64,000 nt of DNA from SAR324 cluster bacterium. GTDB taxonomy: Bacteria > SAR324 > NAC60-12. Under the pieces are notes generated by a model. It saw only the letters and a program-made list of their open reading frames with translations, was not told where the DNA came from and did not search any database. The stretch lies in the NCBI GenBank assembly GCA_015232315.1, contig JADFZZ010000018.1:1-64000 (forward strand), in the 5' to 3' direction. The translations under genes were made by a program, and so were the position numbers. This document shows, in pieces, positions 53,161-63,222 of the stretch. The stretch's first letter is position 1, and every line of letters begins with the position of its first letter.

Positions 53161-54854
53161 ACATGACCTGGAAACTCCGACATAAGATCCTGGGCGCCCT
53201 GCTCATCAACTTTGCCATCATTTCCCTGATTTTTACCACGGTCCAGATTCCCTTTCAGGAACGTCGAACCCAAACCGTGGTGAACAAGGTCAAGTTCCTG
53301 CTGCACCGCACCATCAAACGCGATGAGGCGGCATATGCCAATCTGATTTTTGAACGCAATCTCCGTAGCCTGAATTTAAAAATCGACAGCCTCCTGAAAA
53401 TTGACGGATTGCTCACTGTTGGATTTTTTGATGAGACCGGCAAATTGCTGGCATCCGGCGGGAATCCCGTATTGAAACAGAATTTGCCACAACATCTGGT
53501 GGAAACCTTGCGCAACAGGGCTCGCATCTGGATTGCGGAGTGGCAGGGCCAAAAAACCATTCATTATGTCCAGGAAATCCGGGGATTCGGAGAACGTATC
53601 GGTTTCATCCGGTTTTATTACACGTTGCTGGATATTGAGCAGGAACAGCGATTGTCCTTTGTGATCTTCGGCAGTTTGCTGGGAAGCATCTTTCTGATCA
53701 TGGTATTGTTGCTCAGTTGGTTTTTGTCCCGTAGCATCATTTTGCCGATCGTTCATTTGCGCCGAGGCATGCGCCAGGTTCAGTCCGGAGAGCTCGGACA
53801 TCAGGTTCGGATTCCGGGAAACGATGAAATCAGCGATCTGGCCCAAGCCTTCAATCACATGTCCGAATCCCTGGCTTCGTCCTATCATCAGATCGAGCAG
53901 CAAAACACCGAACTGAAAGTCGCACGGGAACAATTGGAGGAATATGCACTGGAGCTGGAACAAAAAAATGCTATCATCGCCAGTACCGCCCATGCTTACA
54001 GTCGGTTCTTTCCGCATGAATTTCTGGAACATCTCAGCAAGCCCAGCATCGTGGAAGTGGAACTGGGCAACAGCGTGCAGCGGGAAATGTGTATTCTGTT
54101 TTCCGATCTGCGGTCGTTCACGTCTCTATCCGAAACCATGACACCCGAAGAAAATTTTCGGTTTTTGAATGCGTATCTCAGCCATATGGGACCGGTGATT
54201 CGAGGCAATCATGGATTCATTGACAAATATATCGGGGATGCGATCATGGCCTTGTTTGATCATGACGCGGATGATGCCGTCAAGGCCGGAATCGAAATGC
54301 TTCAGCAACTCAACCGTTATAACGAAACACGCACCAGCCCTTCCCGTTTGCCGATCCGCATGGGCATCGGCATCCACAGGGGATTCTTGATGCTGGGCAC
54401 CATCGGAGAGCATAAACGGATGGAAACGACCGTCATCAGCGATACGGTCAACCTGGCGTCCCGCCTGGAAGGCATGACCAAAATGTATGGGGTATCCCTG
54501 CTCATCAGTGACGCGGTGCTGCATGGCCTGCGGAAGCCTGGAGACGTGGAGGTCCGTGTCATTGACCGTGTTCAAGCCAAGGGCAAAAAAGAACCGGTGA
54601 CTATTTTTGAAATTTTCAACGGCGATCCGCCTGAAATGTTTGACATGAAAAGCATCACACGAAAACCTTTTGAAGAAGGCATTTCCCTATATCATCTCAA
54701 GGAATTCGAGGAATCCTTCCGATGCTTCCAGAAATGTCGTTCCCTGTTTCCCGACGACAAGGCCACTCAGATTTACATCAAGCGCTGTGAACACTTCCTG
54801 AAAGTCGGTTGGGATGAAGAGTGGGATGGAGTCACCCAACTGGAGATCAAATAA
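53157..54854 (+). CDS. Membrane class III nucleotide cyclase with HAMP domain
   Basis: 565 residues. Membrane helix about 10-30, a periplasmic domain to about 165, a second helix (166-190), HAMP (about 190-245), a coiled coil, and the cyclase domain (about 300-490) with metal-binding Asp317 (FSDLRSFT) and Asp361 (GFIDKYIGDAIMALFD), Lys357 and SDTVNLASRLE. The last 75 residues resemble the tail of the giant cyclase at 14587. It probably makes cAMP or cGMP when the binding protein encoded just upstream engages the periplasmic domain. No effector gene is adjacent. Confidence 0.93.
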   Translation: MNMTWKLRHKILGALLINFAIISLIFTTVQIPFQERRTQTVVNKVKFLLHRTIKRDEAAYANLIFERNLRSLNLKIDSLLKIDGLLTVGFFDETGKLLASGGNPVLKQNLPQHLVETLRNRARIWIAEWQGQKTIHYVQEIRGFGERIGFIRFYYTLLDIEQEQRLSFVIFGSLLGSIFLIMVLLLSWFLSRSIILPIVHLRRGMRQVQSGELGHQVRIPGNDEISDLAQAFNHMSESLASSYHQIEQQNTELKVAREQLEEYALELEQKNAIIASTAHAYSRFFPHEFLEHLSKPSIVEVELGNSVQREMCILFSDLRSFTSLSETMTPEENFRFLNAYLSHMGPVIRGNHGFIDKYIGDAIMALFDHDADDAVKAGIEMLQQLNRYNETRTSPSRLPIRMGIGIHRGFLMLGTIGEHKRMETTVISDTVNLASRLEGMTKMYGVSLLISDAVLHGLRKPGDVEVRVIDRVQAKGKKEPVTIFEIFNGDPPEMFDMKSITRKPFEEGISLYHLKEFEESFRCFQKCRSLFPDDKATQIYIKRCEHFLKVGWDEEWDGVTQLEIK

Positions 54855-54869
54855 GTAGAGATCAGCATG

Positions 54870-55194
54870 CCAAGAATCATCTCTGTTCCTTAATGGCACT
54901 TCCTTTCGCTTCCGGAGTTGTTTCGCCAGAACTAAAGTCGGTGCTATTTTGAATTCAAGCAACTGGTGGTAATACTTCCAGAAATCCTCAAGCACAGATT
55001 TCAGAAACTCTTGATGTAGCGGGACAACAGGGGATAGTTTTTTATAAGGGCGTCCTTCATGAATCCAGCACAGAGCTAAATCCAGGGCCAGTAGTTTGAA
55101 TTGAGGCGCGTCATCACAAACCAGTAATCAATACATCGGAATGTGATATTTCCGCCGAGCCATCAGGGCTCCAGCTTGTGCTTGAAGGTTGCTG
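54870..55194 (-). pseudogene. Transposase fragment with an in-frame stop
   Basis: On the minus strand a frame from 55194 reads ISNLQAQAGALMARRKYH, meets a TGA, and continues LLVCDDAPQFKLLALDLALCW, then EGRPYKKLSPVVPLHQEFL and FWKYYHQLLEF. The DDAPQF, ALCWIHEGR and FWxYY pattern is found in transposases of IS elements; the family is uncertain. The N-terminal half is missing and a type C element is inserted directly upstream (55203-55355), so it is inactive. It ends close to the stop of the convergent cyclase gene. Confidence 0.6.
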
Positions 55195-55202
55195 ATAATT
55201 TG

Positions 55203-55355
55203 GGCACCTTTCAAAAGTAGTTGACACTTTGCTGTCGTTCCCGCGCAGGCGGGAATCCAGTCCATCTCCAGGGCAACGGACTGGATACCTGCCTTCGCAG
55301 GTATGACATTGAAGGGCAAACTGTAAACTAAAATTCAGTCTTTTTGAAAGGTGCC
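55203..55355. mobile_element. MITE-like element C, copy 2
   Basis: Bounded by GGCACCTTTCAAAA and TTTTTGAAAGGTGCC and flanked by a perfect 8-base repeat ATAATTTG (55195-55202, 55356-55363). It interrupts the transposase pseudogene region. The interior contains two REP-like hairpins (TTCCCGCGCAGGCGGGAA near 55238, CCTGCCTTCGCAGG near 55288). The copy at 38926-39046 shares the ends but has a different interior hairpin. Confidence 0.85.
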
Positions 55356-55363
55356 ATAATTTG

Positions 55364-55659
55364 CATAGGTTTTCATATAGAAACCAATCCTGCCTGTGTT
55401 TCAAGCAACCCAAACCTGATCTGGAGTCCGTTATAATCAGAACATGTTGGGTACATCAAAGAGGGCAAACTCGATTGATTCCGTTCATTACTCAGGCATT
55501 AACAGCTCATTTTGGATCAAAATACTATCCTTCATTGATTCCTCAAAACGATGATATTGCCATAAAAATGGCCTCATAGTTTTCACCCCCTTGAACGGTT
55601 ACAAAATACTGGCCAAACGATGACTGTGACCAATCACAGGATACTTAAAGGGAGAAATT
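55364..55659. other. Region without a recognised gene
   Basis: A plus-strand frame of 72 codons (55361-55579) starts inside the element C duplication, has no ribosome binding site and matches nothing known to me. On the minus strand short pieces could be further remains of the transposase. No hairpin or promoter stands out. Confidence 0.4.
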
Positions 55660-56877
55660 CTAAAATCCCAGTTCCGCAAGGAGTGAGTCCACATCATTTT
55701 GTGAACTTTTCTGGGTTTCGCTTTCATCGGGTCCATGAAGTTTGATTTTTTCATTTTCAGAACCAATATCAATTCTGGTAAGTATGCCATCTTTATCATT
55801 ACTGTCCTGTTCGCCCATTCTCGAAGTGTAGGTCTGGATCAGTTTGAGTAAACGCAACTCCAGTTTTTCCATGAAATCAATGATTTTTTTCAGAGTTTGG
55901 CCAGTCAGATCCTGGAATCCCTGGTTGGACATGATGGCAATGTATGAATTTTCATCTTCATGCAATACCCCCAGGAGTGCTTCAATTTTACAGTGGAGTT
56001 TTTCTTTGATCATCAGTTTGAGTTCACCCATTTCCTTGCTGGTCTGTGGATGTTTGGTGTGAACCGCATCAAGTTTTTTATACAGCAATTCGCAGGACTC
56101 TGACATTTCCCTGGCAAGCTCAATATTTTCCTCGCATTGCTGCAATAGCTTTTCCAGAAAATCCAGATTGTCATTGGTGGCATCTTCAAGACGTTTGATG
56201 ACAGAATACAGTTTTTGCACAGCATCCGGCATTTCATCGGTTGCATGCTGGATTTCAGACGGATCAATATTGTGAGACAGTTCCTGAAGTGAATTATAGA
56301 TCTCACGGGTTACCTTACCGATCTCTTCAAGAAGCAGATAACTTTCCTGGGATGATGTCAGAACATTGAGTTGATTGAGTTCGATACGAATGTCATCCTG
56401 GTCCTGACGAATGATGGCTTTGAACAAGGAACCAATGACCTGGAGGATATGAACCAGTTTTTGCTGGTCTTCGCTTGCAGGAAGATGCCGGGTCAGATAA
56501 GAAACCTGTTCCACCAGTCTCAGCAGGGATGATTCAATATTTTTAATCTGGCTGGAAAGGTCGGTAATGAACTGATACGCCTCTGCTGATTCTGTTTTGC
56601 GTTCAGGAATTTCAAAGGTCAGTTCGTCTTTTTTCAGTCTTCCCAATGTCAGTTGAATCAACGCACTGATCATATCCACAATTTCCATGCGGACTTTGGT
56701 TTTGATCAGAGCATGATGCTGGTCTTTCAAAAAATCGACAATCTGTTTGTCATCGGTGAATGAACTGAGGGGCAGGTCTTCCAGAAATTTCCAGTAGTCC
56801 AACAGCCACTGTTTGAACAGGTTGTAATCAGACAATAACTGTTGTTTGGAAATGGTAATTTTATATTTTCGGATCAT
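55660..56877 (-). CDS. cheZ: CheZ-like protein phosphatase with long N-terminal extension
   Basis: 405 residues, nearly twice the length of E. coli CheZ. From about residue 180 it follows CheZ: IGKVTREIYNSLQELS, MPDAVQKLYSVIKRLEDAT, then the catalytic helix NQGFQDLTGQTLKKII (Asp323, Gln327) and a C-terminal CheY-docking peptide DVDSLLAELGF. CheZ removes phosphate from CheY~P. The first 180 residues are an unrecognised helical region. No chemotaxis gene is in the window, so its target receiver is elsewhere. Stands alone, 168 bases after gyrA in the same direction. Confidence 0.85.
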   Translation of the reverse strand: MIRKYKITISKQQLLSDYNLFKQWLLDYWKFLEDLPLSSFTDDKQIVDFLKDQHHALIKTKVRMEIVDMISALIQLTLGRLKKDELTFEIPERKTESAEAYQFITDLSSQIKNIESSLLRLVEQVSYLTRHLPASEDQQKLVHILQVIGSLFKAIIRQDQDDIRIELNQLNVLTSSQESYLLLEEIGKVTREIYNSLQELSHNIDPSEIQHATDEMPDAVQKLYSVIKRLEDATNDNLDFLEKLLQQCEENIELAREMSESCELLYKKLDAVHTKHPQTSKEMGELKLMIKEKLHCKIEALLGVLHEDENSYIAIMSNQGFQDLTGQTLKKIIDFMEKLELRLLKLIQTYTSRMGEQDSNDKDGILTRIDIGSENEKIKLHGPDESETQKSSQNDVDSLLAELGF

Positions 56878-57045
56878 GAACTGCTCCGGAAGAACAAAAT
56901 GTTGAACGATTATTCAGAATCACCGGGATGTGATTATCTGTTCCCTATAAGACGGCCCTGAATTTTTCAAGTGAATCTTGACTGAAGCGATGACAGCGCC
57001 AATGAACAGCATTCATGGTTTCTCTCCAGTCAAAAGATTGGCCTT

Positions 57046-59616
57046 CTATTCGTCCAGTTCGTCACTGTCTGGACCGGATTCGTCGATAAATTCCTCATCC
57101 ATCTCATCCGTTTCCTGTTCCAGATCATCTTCAGAGTCAACCTCAATCTCCTGATCAAGGAGCACTTCCGCCGTTTCAACATCCGCGTCAACTTCTTCCG
57201 GATCCATCACTGGCGCGATAGCAATCACAAATTCATCTTTTGCCATTCTGATGAGTCTGGATCCCCGAGTGACTCTGCCAACGGTAGACGGAATATTGGC
57301 AACTGGAATCAGAATGAGTTTTCCCCCCTGAGTGATGATGAATAATTGATAATGATCCATCACTTCCATTGTTCCAACCACCTGTCCGGTACTTTCATCC
57401 GATTTAATATTTTTTACGCCGCGATTTCCTCTGTGTTTGGAAAGGGTGTAAGAGTCAATGGGGGTTTTTTTGCCAAAACCATTTGCTGTCACAGTGAGCA
57501 ACTGGCCTTCTCCGGTCAAGGCGATGGCTGAAACCACCTGGTCATCACCCCGCATTCTGATACCAATCACACCACGGGCTGCTCTTCCCATCGGTCTGAT
57601 TTCATCTTCATGAACCCTGAGTCCCATGCCATTCCGTGTGGCAAAAAATAGCTCTGAATTGCCATCGGTCAGTTGTGCCGAGATCAAGGCATCCCCCTCA
57701 TCCAGGGTAATTCCCCTGATGCCACTCACACGGATCCGGTCACAATCCAGTAAATGAATTTTTTTGCAAATTCCTTTTGCTGTACACATCAGAATGTATT
57801 TGCCTTCAGAATTTTGAGGAATCCGAAGATAGGTGCATATTTTTTCATCTGGACGTAACGGTAAAATATTGATGATCGCTTTTCCCCGTGTATTGGGTCC
57901 ACCGGATGGCAGTTGAAACACCTTTTTGGAGAAAACCTGACCCATATTGGTGAAGATCAGCAGGTAATCGTGGGTGGATGCCACAATCATTTTTTCTACA
58001 AAATCCTCATCCTTGGTATTCATGCCCTGCCGCCCCTTGCCGCCTCTTCGCTGCAACCGGTATTCACTGACAGGACTGCACTTGATATACCCGCTGTGAG
58101 AAATTGTGACCACCATGTCTTCTTCATTGATCAGTTCCTCAATCGCGATTGAACTGTCTCCTTCAATGATTTCAGTTCGTCGGGGATCGTTGTATTTTTC
58201 AAGAATTTCCTGACATTCCTTGCGGATGATGTCCAAAACAAGATGGTCATCAGACAAAATGTTTTTGTAATTGGCGATAGCGGCCATGGTTTCATCATAA
58301 TCCCCCCTAATCTTGTCTCGTTCAAGACCTGTCAGTCGTTGCAGACGCATTTCCAGAATCGCATGGCTCTGTTCCTTGCTCAGTTGATATTTTTCCATCA
58401 ACAGAGTTTGCGCGATGGGGCCGCTTTGGGCACCACGAATAATTTCAATCACATCATCAAGATGATCCAGAGCGATTGTGAGTCCCTGAAGAATGTGGGC
58501 CTTGGCTTCCGCCTGTCTCAATTCAAAACGCGTTCGACGGGTGACAACCACCATCCGGTGTTCGACAAAATACTGAAGCACTTTTTTGAGGGGCAGGATT
58601 TTTGGCTGACGTTCCACAATCGCCAGCATGATGACACCAAAGGAAGATTGAAGTGCAGTGTGTTTGTAAAGATTACTCAGCACAACATTGGCATTTTCAT
58701 TCCGTTTGATCTGAATATAGATCCGCATTCCCTTGCGGTCTGATTCATCCCGCATGTCTGAAATGCCTTCAATTTTCTTGTCACGTACCAGTTCAGCGAT
58801 TTTTTCAACCAGATTTGCCTTGTTCACCATGAAGGGCAGTTCGGTGATAATAATGGCTTCCCGATCATTTTTTTCGGTTTCAATGTGCGATTTTGCCCGA
58901 ACTTTGAGGATACCCCGTCCGGTGGTATAGGCATCAAAGATTCCTTTTCGTCCAATGATGGTGCCTCCGGTTGGAAAATCCGGTCCCGGTATAAACTGCA
59001 TCAGATCAGCGACTGTCGCATCCCGATGATCAATGTAATACAACAGGGCATTCATGATTTCGCCCAGATTGTGAGGCGGAATGTTACTGGCCATTCCCAC
59101 GGCAATCCCTGTGGAACCGTTGATCAGCAGATTGGGAATGCGGGTGGGCAACACCGAAGGTTCAGACAGGGAGTCATCATAGTTCGGTGTGAAATCAACC
59201 GTATCTTTCTCAAGATCAACGAGCAGTTCATGTGCCAGTTTTTTCATACGGATTTCGGTATAACGCATGGCGGCCGGTGAATCGCCATCAATCGAACCAA
59301 AGTTTCCCTGGCCATCGACAAGTTGATATCTCAAGGAAAAATCCTGAGACATGCGAACGATGGTGTCATACACGGCCGCATCACCATGAGGATGGTATTT
59401 ACCAATCACATCCCCCACCACTCTGGCTGATTTCCGATAGGGTTTGTTGTAGTCATTTCCCTGATCATGCATGGCAAAGAGGACTCTGCGGTGGACAGGT
59501 TTCAAACCATCACGAACGTCCGGCAAGGCACGTCCCACAATCACACTCATCGCATATTCCAGATAGGAAGTGCGCATTTCATCCACGATATTTTGATTAT
59601 AAATCTGCTCTGCCAT
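57046..59616 (-). CDS. gyrA: DNA gyrase subunit A
   Basis: 856 residues. Catalytic Tyr119 lies in AAMRYTE and the C-terminal beta-pinwheel has the GyrA box [10 protein letters not shown], which separates it from topoisomerase IV ParC. With GyrB it introduces negative supercoils using ATP. In the quinolone region the residue equal to E. coli Ser83 is Ala80 ([10 protein letters not shown]), while Asp84 (E. coli Asp87) is kept. The C-terminal 60 residues are extremely acidic. AGGAAC precedes the start. gyrB is not in the window. Confidence 0.97.
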   Translation of the reverse strand: MAEQIYNQNIVDEMRTSYLEYAMSVIVGRALPDVRDGLKPVHRRVLFAMHDQGNDYNKPYRKSARVVGDVIGKYHPHGDAAVYDTIVRMSQDFSLRYQLVDGQGNFGSIDGDSPAAMRYTEIRMKKLAHELLVDLEKDTVDFTPNYDDSLSEPSVLPTRIPNLLINGSTGIAVGMASNIPPHNLGEIMNALLYYIDHRDATVADLMQFIPGPDFPTGGTIIGRKGIFDAYTTGRGILKVRAKSHIETEKNDREAIIITELPFMVNKANLVEKIAELVRDKKIEGISDMRDESDRKGMRIYIQIKRNENANVVLSNLYKHTALQSSFGVIMLAIVERQPKILPLKKVLQYFVEHRMVVVTRRTRFELRQAEAKAHILQGLTIALDHLDDVIEIIRGAQSGPIAQTLLMEKYQLSKEQSHAILEMRLQRLTGLERDKIRGDYDETMAAIANYKNILSDDHLVLDIIRKECQEILEKYNDPRRTEIIEGDSSIAIEELINEEDMVVTISHSGYIKCSPVSEYRLQRRGGKGRQGMNTKDEDFVEKMIVASTHDYLLIFTNMGQVFSKKVFQLPSGGPNTRGKAIINILPLRPDEKICTYLRIPQNSEGKYILMCTAKGICKKIHLLDCDRIRVSGIRGITLDEGDALISAQLTDGNSELFFATRNGMGLRVHEDEIRPMGRAARGVIGIRMRGDDQVVSAIALTGEGQLLTVTANGFGKKTPIDSYTLSKHRGNRGVKNIKSDESTGQVVGTMEVMDHYQLFIITQGGKLILIPVANIPSTVGRVTRGSRLIRMAKDEFVIAIAPVMDPEEVDADVETAEVLLDQEIEVDSEDDLEQETDEMDEEFIDESGPDSDELDE

Positions 59617-59713
59617 TGATGTTCCTGATTGGGAAAAAGTTATTGTTATGAATCAGTCCATTGAAAAAATGGGGATTTGGAGGTGAGCCAATCCACTGTC
59701 CGGAATGGTTCCG

Positions 59714-59736
59714 GTGCGGCTTAATCCATGCCGCAC
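59714..59736. terminator. Hairpin downstream of the cyclophilin gene
   Basis: GTGCGGC at 59714-59720 pairs with GCCGCAC at 59730-59736. The T run (TTTT) follows on the plus strand, so on the minus strand it is only a bare hairpin after the cyclophilin stop at 59748. Confidence 0.4.
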
Positions 59737-59747
59737 TTTTCCATGAG

Positions 59748-60524
59748 TTAAAGTTTGATCACTTCATAGTCATGGTTTCGTTTATGGAGAATTGTAATTT
59801 TATTGATGACATCGCCCTTTTGGATAGCATTCACTACATCCAATCCCTCCTTAACTTTGCCAAACACCGTATGTTTTCCATCAAGATGAGGTGTTGAAAC
59901 ATGCGTGATGAAGAATTGACTGCCATTGGTTCCGGGACCTGCGTTTGCCATGGAAAGGATTCCGGGACTGTCATGTTTTTTAGAGGAAATTTCATCGGCA
60001 AAGCGATACCCCGGACCACCAGTGCCCGTTCCAGTAGGGCATCCTCCCTGGATCATGAAGCCGGGAATGACTCGATGGAAATTCAGTCCGTCATAATAGC
60101 CCTGTTCGATCAGCGAAATAAAATTCGCGACCGTATTGGGGGCGTCATCTTCATACAATTCGAGATGAATCACACCCCGGGTTGTATCTAATTCAACCTC
60201 GGGTAAGGCCAGATCTTCTTCAGGTTCATAATCAAGATCCTCATCGTCAGCACTATCTTGAGGCAACATGGAGGGAAGATCGCCCAGCCCCAGTGATGCC
60301 AGATCAAAATTGGAAAAAGGTGAAGATGTTTCCGCGTCAACCCAGCGCCCGTTTTCAAACATGAACAATTTTCCCACGCCACGGAAGGGATTATAAATTT
60401 TGACAAAAGATTCATCATCTTCGCCTTCCAGAGTAATTTCCTTATCGGTTTCTTCAATAATTTTTCCGGCGTATTTGACCTGAAGTTCCTTTGAAAAAAT
60501 GATGCGTTTGTCTTCCACTTTCAT
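59748..60524 (-). CDS. Peptidyl-prolyl cis-trans isomerase, cyclophilin type, with N-terminal extension
   Basis: 258 residues; the cyclophilin domain starts at about residue 108 ([15 protein letters not shown]) and has the active-site arginine in [13 protein letters not shown], the FADE strand, GSQFFI and a [12 protein letters not shown] motif. It catalyses proline isomerisation in protein folding. The first 107 residues form a separate small beta-rich region and an acidic linker ([15 protein letters not shown]) and are not recognised. No signal peptide, so cytoplasmic. Confidence 0.94.
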   Translation of the reverse strand: MKVEDKRIIFSKELQVKYAGKIIEETDKEITLEGEDDESFVKIYNPFRGVGKLFMFENGRWVDAETSSPFSNFDLASLGLGDLPSMLPQDSADDEDLDYEPEEDLALPEVELDTTRGVIHLELYEDDAPNTVANFISLIEQGYYDGLNFHRVIPGFMIQGGCPTGTGTGGPGYRFADEISSKKHDSPGILSMANAGPGTNGSQFFITHVSTPHLDGKHTVFGKVKEGLDVVNAIQKGDVINKITILHKRNHDYEVIKL

Positions 60525-60551
60525 AGATGATCTCTTTGTTTAATTAAGGTT

Positions 60552-60590
60552 AAAGAAAAACAGTCCATTTTCCTGAAGAGAATGGACTGT
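60552..60590 (-). terminator. Rho-independent terminator after the hydrolase gene
   Basis: Read on the minus strand, ACAGTCCATT pairs with AATGGACTGT around a TCTCTTCAGGA-type loop and is followed by TTTTTCTTTA. It lies 33 bases after the stop of the 848-residue hydrolase. Confidence 0.92.
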
Positions 60591-60622
60591 CAGAGGGCAA
60601 TGAGGAAGTCATAACAGACTGG

Positions 60623-63169
60623 CTAATTGGAATCTGATAGATTGGATTTTTGGTGGGATGTCATTCGTTTGGCTATTTCCATATAAGGTTTCATGGCTTC
60701 ATGAAGTTTGGTTTCAGACGTTAAGCGCAACTCAAGGATGCGTTGACGTGCTTCTTCCCAATAGATTCTGTAGGCATCACGCCGGAGAGACTGCGGCCAT
60801 TGTTGGCAATAGGTCCCACCTTTTTCAATGAAAAGTTCATCACCTGTATGAAAAAAAGCTCGCACAGCATGCAACGCCACCGAACGTTGGTGATGACCAG
60901 CGCAATGATCCAGAAATTTTTCAAAATGTTCAATGAATTTTTTATGTTTTTCAGGCAAACCATTCCGGCTTAAATCATACAGGCCCGAGCTAAGGTCTAT
61001 CAAGGACCGGAGACATTCAGGCGGAGGCATCGTTTCCATCTGGTCAAGTACCTCAAGAATGTCCTTCATGGTGTCTTCAGGGCCTGGCTTGAAAGATAAA
61101 ATCGTCATGACACAATTATACAGCACATTGTATTTAGCGTCCTCGTCCACCTCAATTTTCCGGGTATCCCGGACCATGAAATTTCGAAATTTATCATCAA
61201 TCCGTGATTTGGGTTCAAAATTACAGATGATCTTGAGGAGAATACGTGTGATCGCTCTGCTTTCCGACCAGAACAGGTGGGTATCAATATACCGGATTTT
61301 TTTTGCGAAATCACGCTCTGCGATGAAGCGAATTTCTTCATCCTGTTCTCGTTGGATGAACAGCATTTGCGCGTCGATTGCTGTTTCTATGACGGATAAC
61401 GGTGTTGCCGGATAATTTTCAACGGCACGGATAAAAGTAGCGATCAACTGTTTTTCAGTTGTCAAACTCCCCATATGCCGTCCGGAATGCTGAGTGACAC
61501 CGATCGCGCTGGATAAACCGTGTTCCTGAATAAATTTTTCAACGGCTGTCGATGTTTCTTCCGCATTGCCCGGTTCATGGGGAATCCTGTCGATTCTTAA
61601 TTTGTAACGATGAGGCCAGCGGTTCCAGTGTTGAAAAAACGATCTGGGGGGCGACAGAACATCATCAGTGGTCTGAATAACCATCACAGGAATCGCTGGA
61701 GAAACTCTGTATAAATTGGCTGTATAATTGATACCGATACGATCCTTGATGATTGTTTGCTGGTCATCCATGTCACTGACTTCAATCAATGGCGCAGCAA
61801 ATTCGTCGTAATTATAGGATGTCACCCCATCCACATTGCTTTTCACCAGTTTGGCAAAATGGTGTGTGACCATTCGGGGTGGATTGGTCACACCTTTAGC
61901 CACAAGGGCCTTCAGATGTTTATGATTCAGGGTGATGGGATTGATCTGGGCATCAATCAATCGCTGAAGGATTTTGCTGAATTCCAGGGGGGGGAGTTTC
62001 TGGAGTTTTTTCAGGAAGTCCTGTCCATTGAAACTGAGCAACTTGTCAAACATTGGAATTTTGAAAACGACATGCAGAAATTCGGTGACAGGCATTGCCC
62101 CATCGTAACCAATTAAATCAAACAAATATTCACCAAATTTCGCGACACTGTCAGGAATAAAAAAATCCTTGCTGAAGTGAACCGGTGAACTGAGGATCAG
62201 TAAGGCCTTGACGGAAGTGATGAGCCGCGGTCGTCTGACCGCATCAAGAATGGTTTTAAAAATAGAAATCATGCCACCCATGCTGTGTCCTCCCAGGATA
62301 ATCTGGGGTTTGCCCGTGCGTTCACGGACAAAATCAATCATGGTAGTGCACAAGTATTCTGTATACACATCAATGTTTGCATGGTTGTCTTTGCGTTCAT
62401 GATCCAGAATAAAAACCCGACTGCCTTCACGGACCAGGTAGTAGTCCAGACTGTGATTGCCTTCAAAATGAAAGGAATAATAATTGGAGCAGAAACCCGG
62501 AATCAAACATATCGGTGTGGGCTTCGTCTGTTTTCTGGGAACAATTTCCCATATTTTGACATAATTCCCATGGAATCTGAAAATTTTATGGATGTAGATA
62601 TTTTTGATATAAAAGGGAATTGGATGGCCATCCGGATGCGTTTTGTGAATTTCTGTGGTTTCAATGACATTGAATTTGTACGATGTTGGAACATGACGGT
62701 CATTGTATAAAATTCTTGAACGGGGTAAATCCTCCGTTAAAAACTCCACCGTTTTATGATCAATCTGTTTTTTGAGCTGTGCTTCAACTTCGTTGTAATT
62801 GGTAGACAACCCCAAAATATGTAAAACATCCAGAAAATCAGTCATGTTTTTTAAATAGAACATGTCTTTTTCCTGCACCAGGAACGCTCTTTTCCGGAGA
62901 TTATTGGCGCGTTCGTGGAGGGACATGAAATACTGGTTGTGCAGGTGTTTATAAATCCTGTCAAAAATATACTGAGGGTGTTTGAGTTCCACTTCAGAAA
63001 TCACTTCAGCCAGATTTTTACCGCCTTTCGCAGGACATCGCCTGAGTAATTGATAAATTCTGTTGCACAGTGCCCTGATCATCATTTCTCTGGATTTCAG
63101 TGAACCTGATAGTTCAGTAGTAGATACAGAGATCAGGCTTTCTTTATCAATTGTTGTGATCGCATTCAT
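60623..63169 (-). CDS. Large alpha/beta hydrolase
   Basis: 848 residues. An N-terminal helical part (1-200) is followed by an alpha/beta hydrolase core: ICLIPGFCSNYYSFHFEG, the nucleophile Ser296 in ILGGHSMGGMISI, and an acid and histidine further on (MVIQTTDDVLSPP, DRIPHEPGNAEE). About 300 helical residues follow the core. The layout recalls PHA-synthase-like and lipase-like hydrolases, but no substrate can be named. No signal peptide. It follows the bolA gene by 53 bases on the same strand and may share a transcript with the iron-sulfur genes. Confidence 0.8.
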   Translation of the reverse strand: MNAITTIDKESLISVSTTELSGSLKSREMMIRALCNRIYQLLRRCPAKGGKNLAEVISEVELKHPQYIFDRIYKHLHNQYFMSLHERANNLRKRAFLVQEKDMFYLKNMTDFLDVLHILGLSTNYNEVEAQLKKQIDHKTVEFLTEDLPRSRILYNDRHVPTSYKFNVIETTEIHKTHPDGHPIPFYIKNIYIHKIFRFHGNYVKIWEIVPRKQTKPTPICLIPGFCSNYYSFHFEGNHSLDYYLVREGSRVFILDHERKDNHANIDVYTEYLCTTMIDFVRERTGKPQIILGGHSMGGMISIFKTILDAVRRPRLITSVKALLILSSPVHFSKDFFIPDSVAKFGEYLFDLIGYDGAMPVTEFLHVVFKIPMFDKLLSFNGQDFLKKLQKLPPLEFSKILQRLIDAQINPITLNHKHLKALVAKGVTNPPRMVTHHFAKLVKSNVDGVTSYNYDEFAAPLIEVSDMDDQQTIIKDRIGINYTANLYRVSPAIPVMVIQTTDDVLSPPRSFFQHWNRWPHRYKLRIDRIPHEPGNAEETSTAVEKFIQEHGLSSAIGVTQHSGRHMGSLTTEKQLIATFIRAVENYPATPLSVIETAIDAQMLFIQREQDEEIRFIAERDFAKKIRYIDTHLFWSESRAITRILLKIICNFEPKSRIDDKFRNFMVRDTRKIEVDEDAKYNVLYNCVMTILSFKPGPEDTMKDILEVLDQMETMPPPECLRSLIDLSSGLYDLSRNGLPEKHKKFIEHFEKFLDHCAGHHQRSVALHAVRAFFHTGDELFIEKGGTYCQQWPQSLRRDAYRIYWEEARQRILELRLTSETKLHEAMKPYMEIAKRMTSHQKSNLSDSN

Positions 63170-63222
63170 AATTATCCTTGATACAGAATGAACGTTTCCG
63201 GATGGAGACTGAAATCAGGTTG

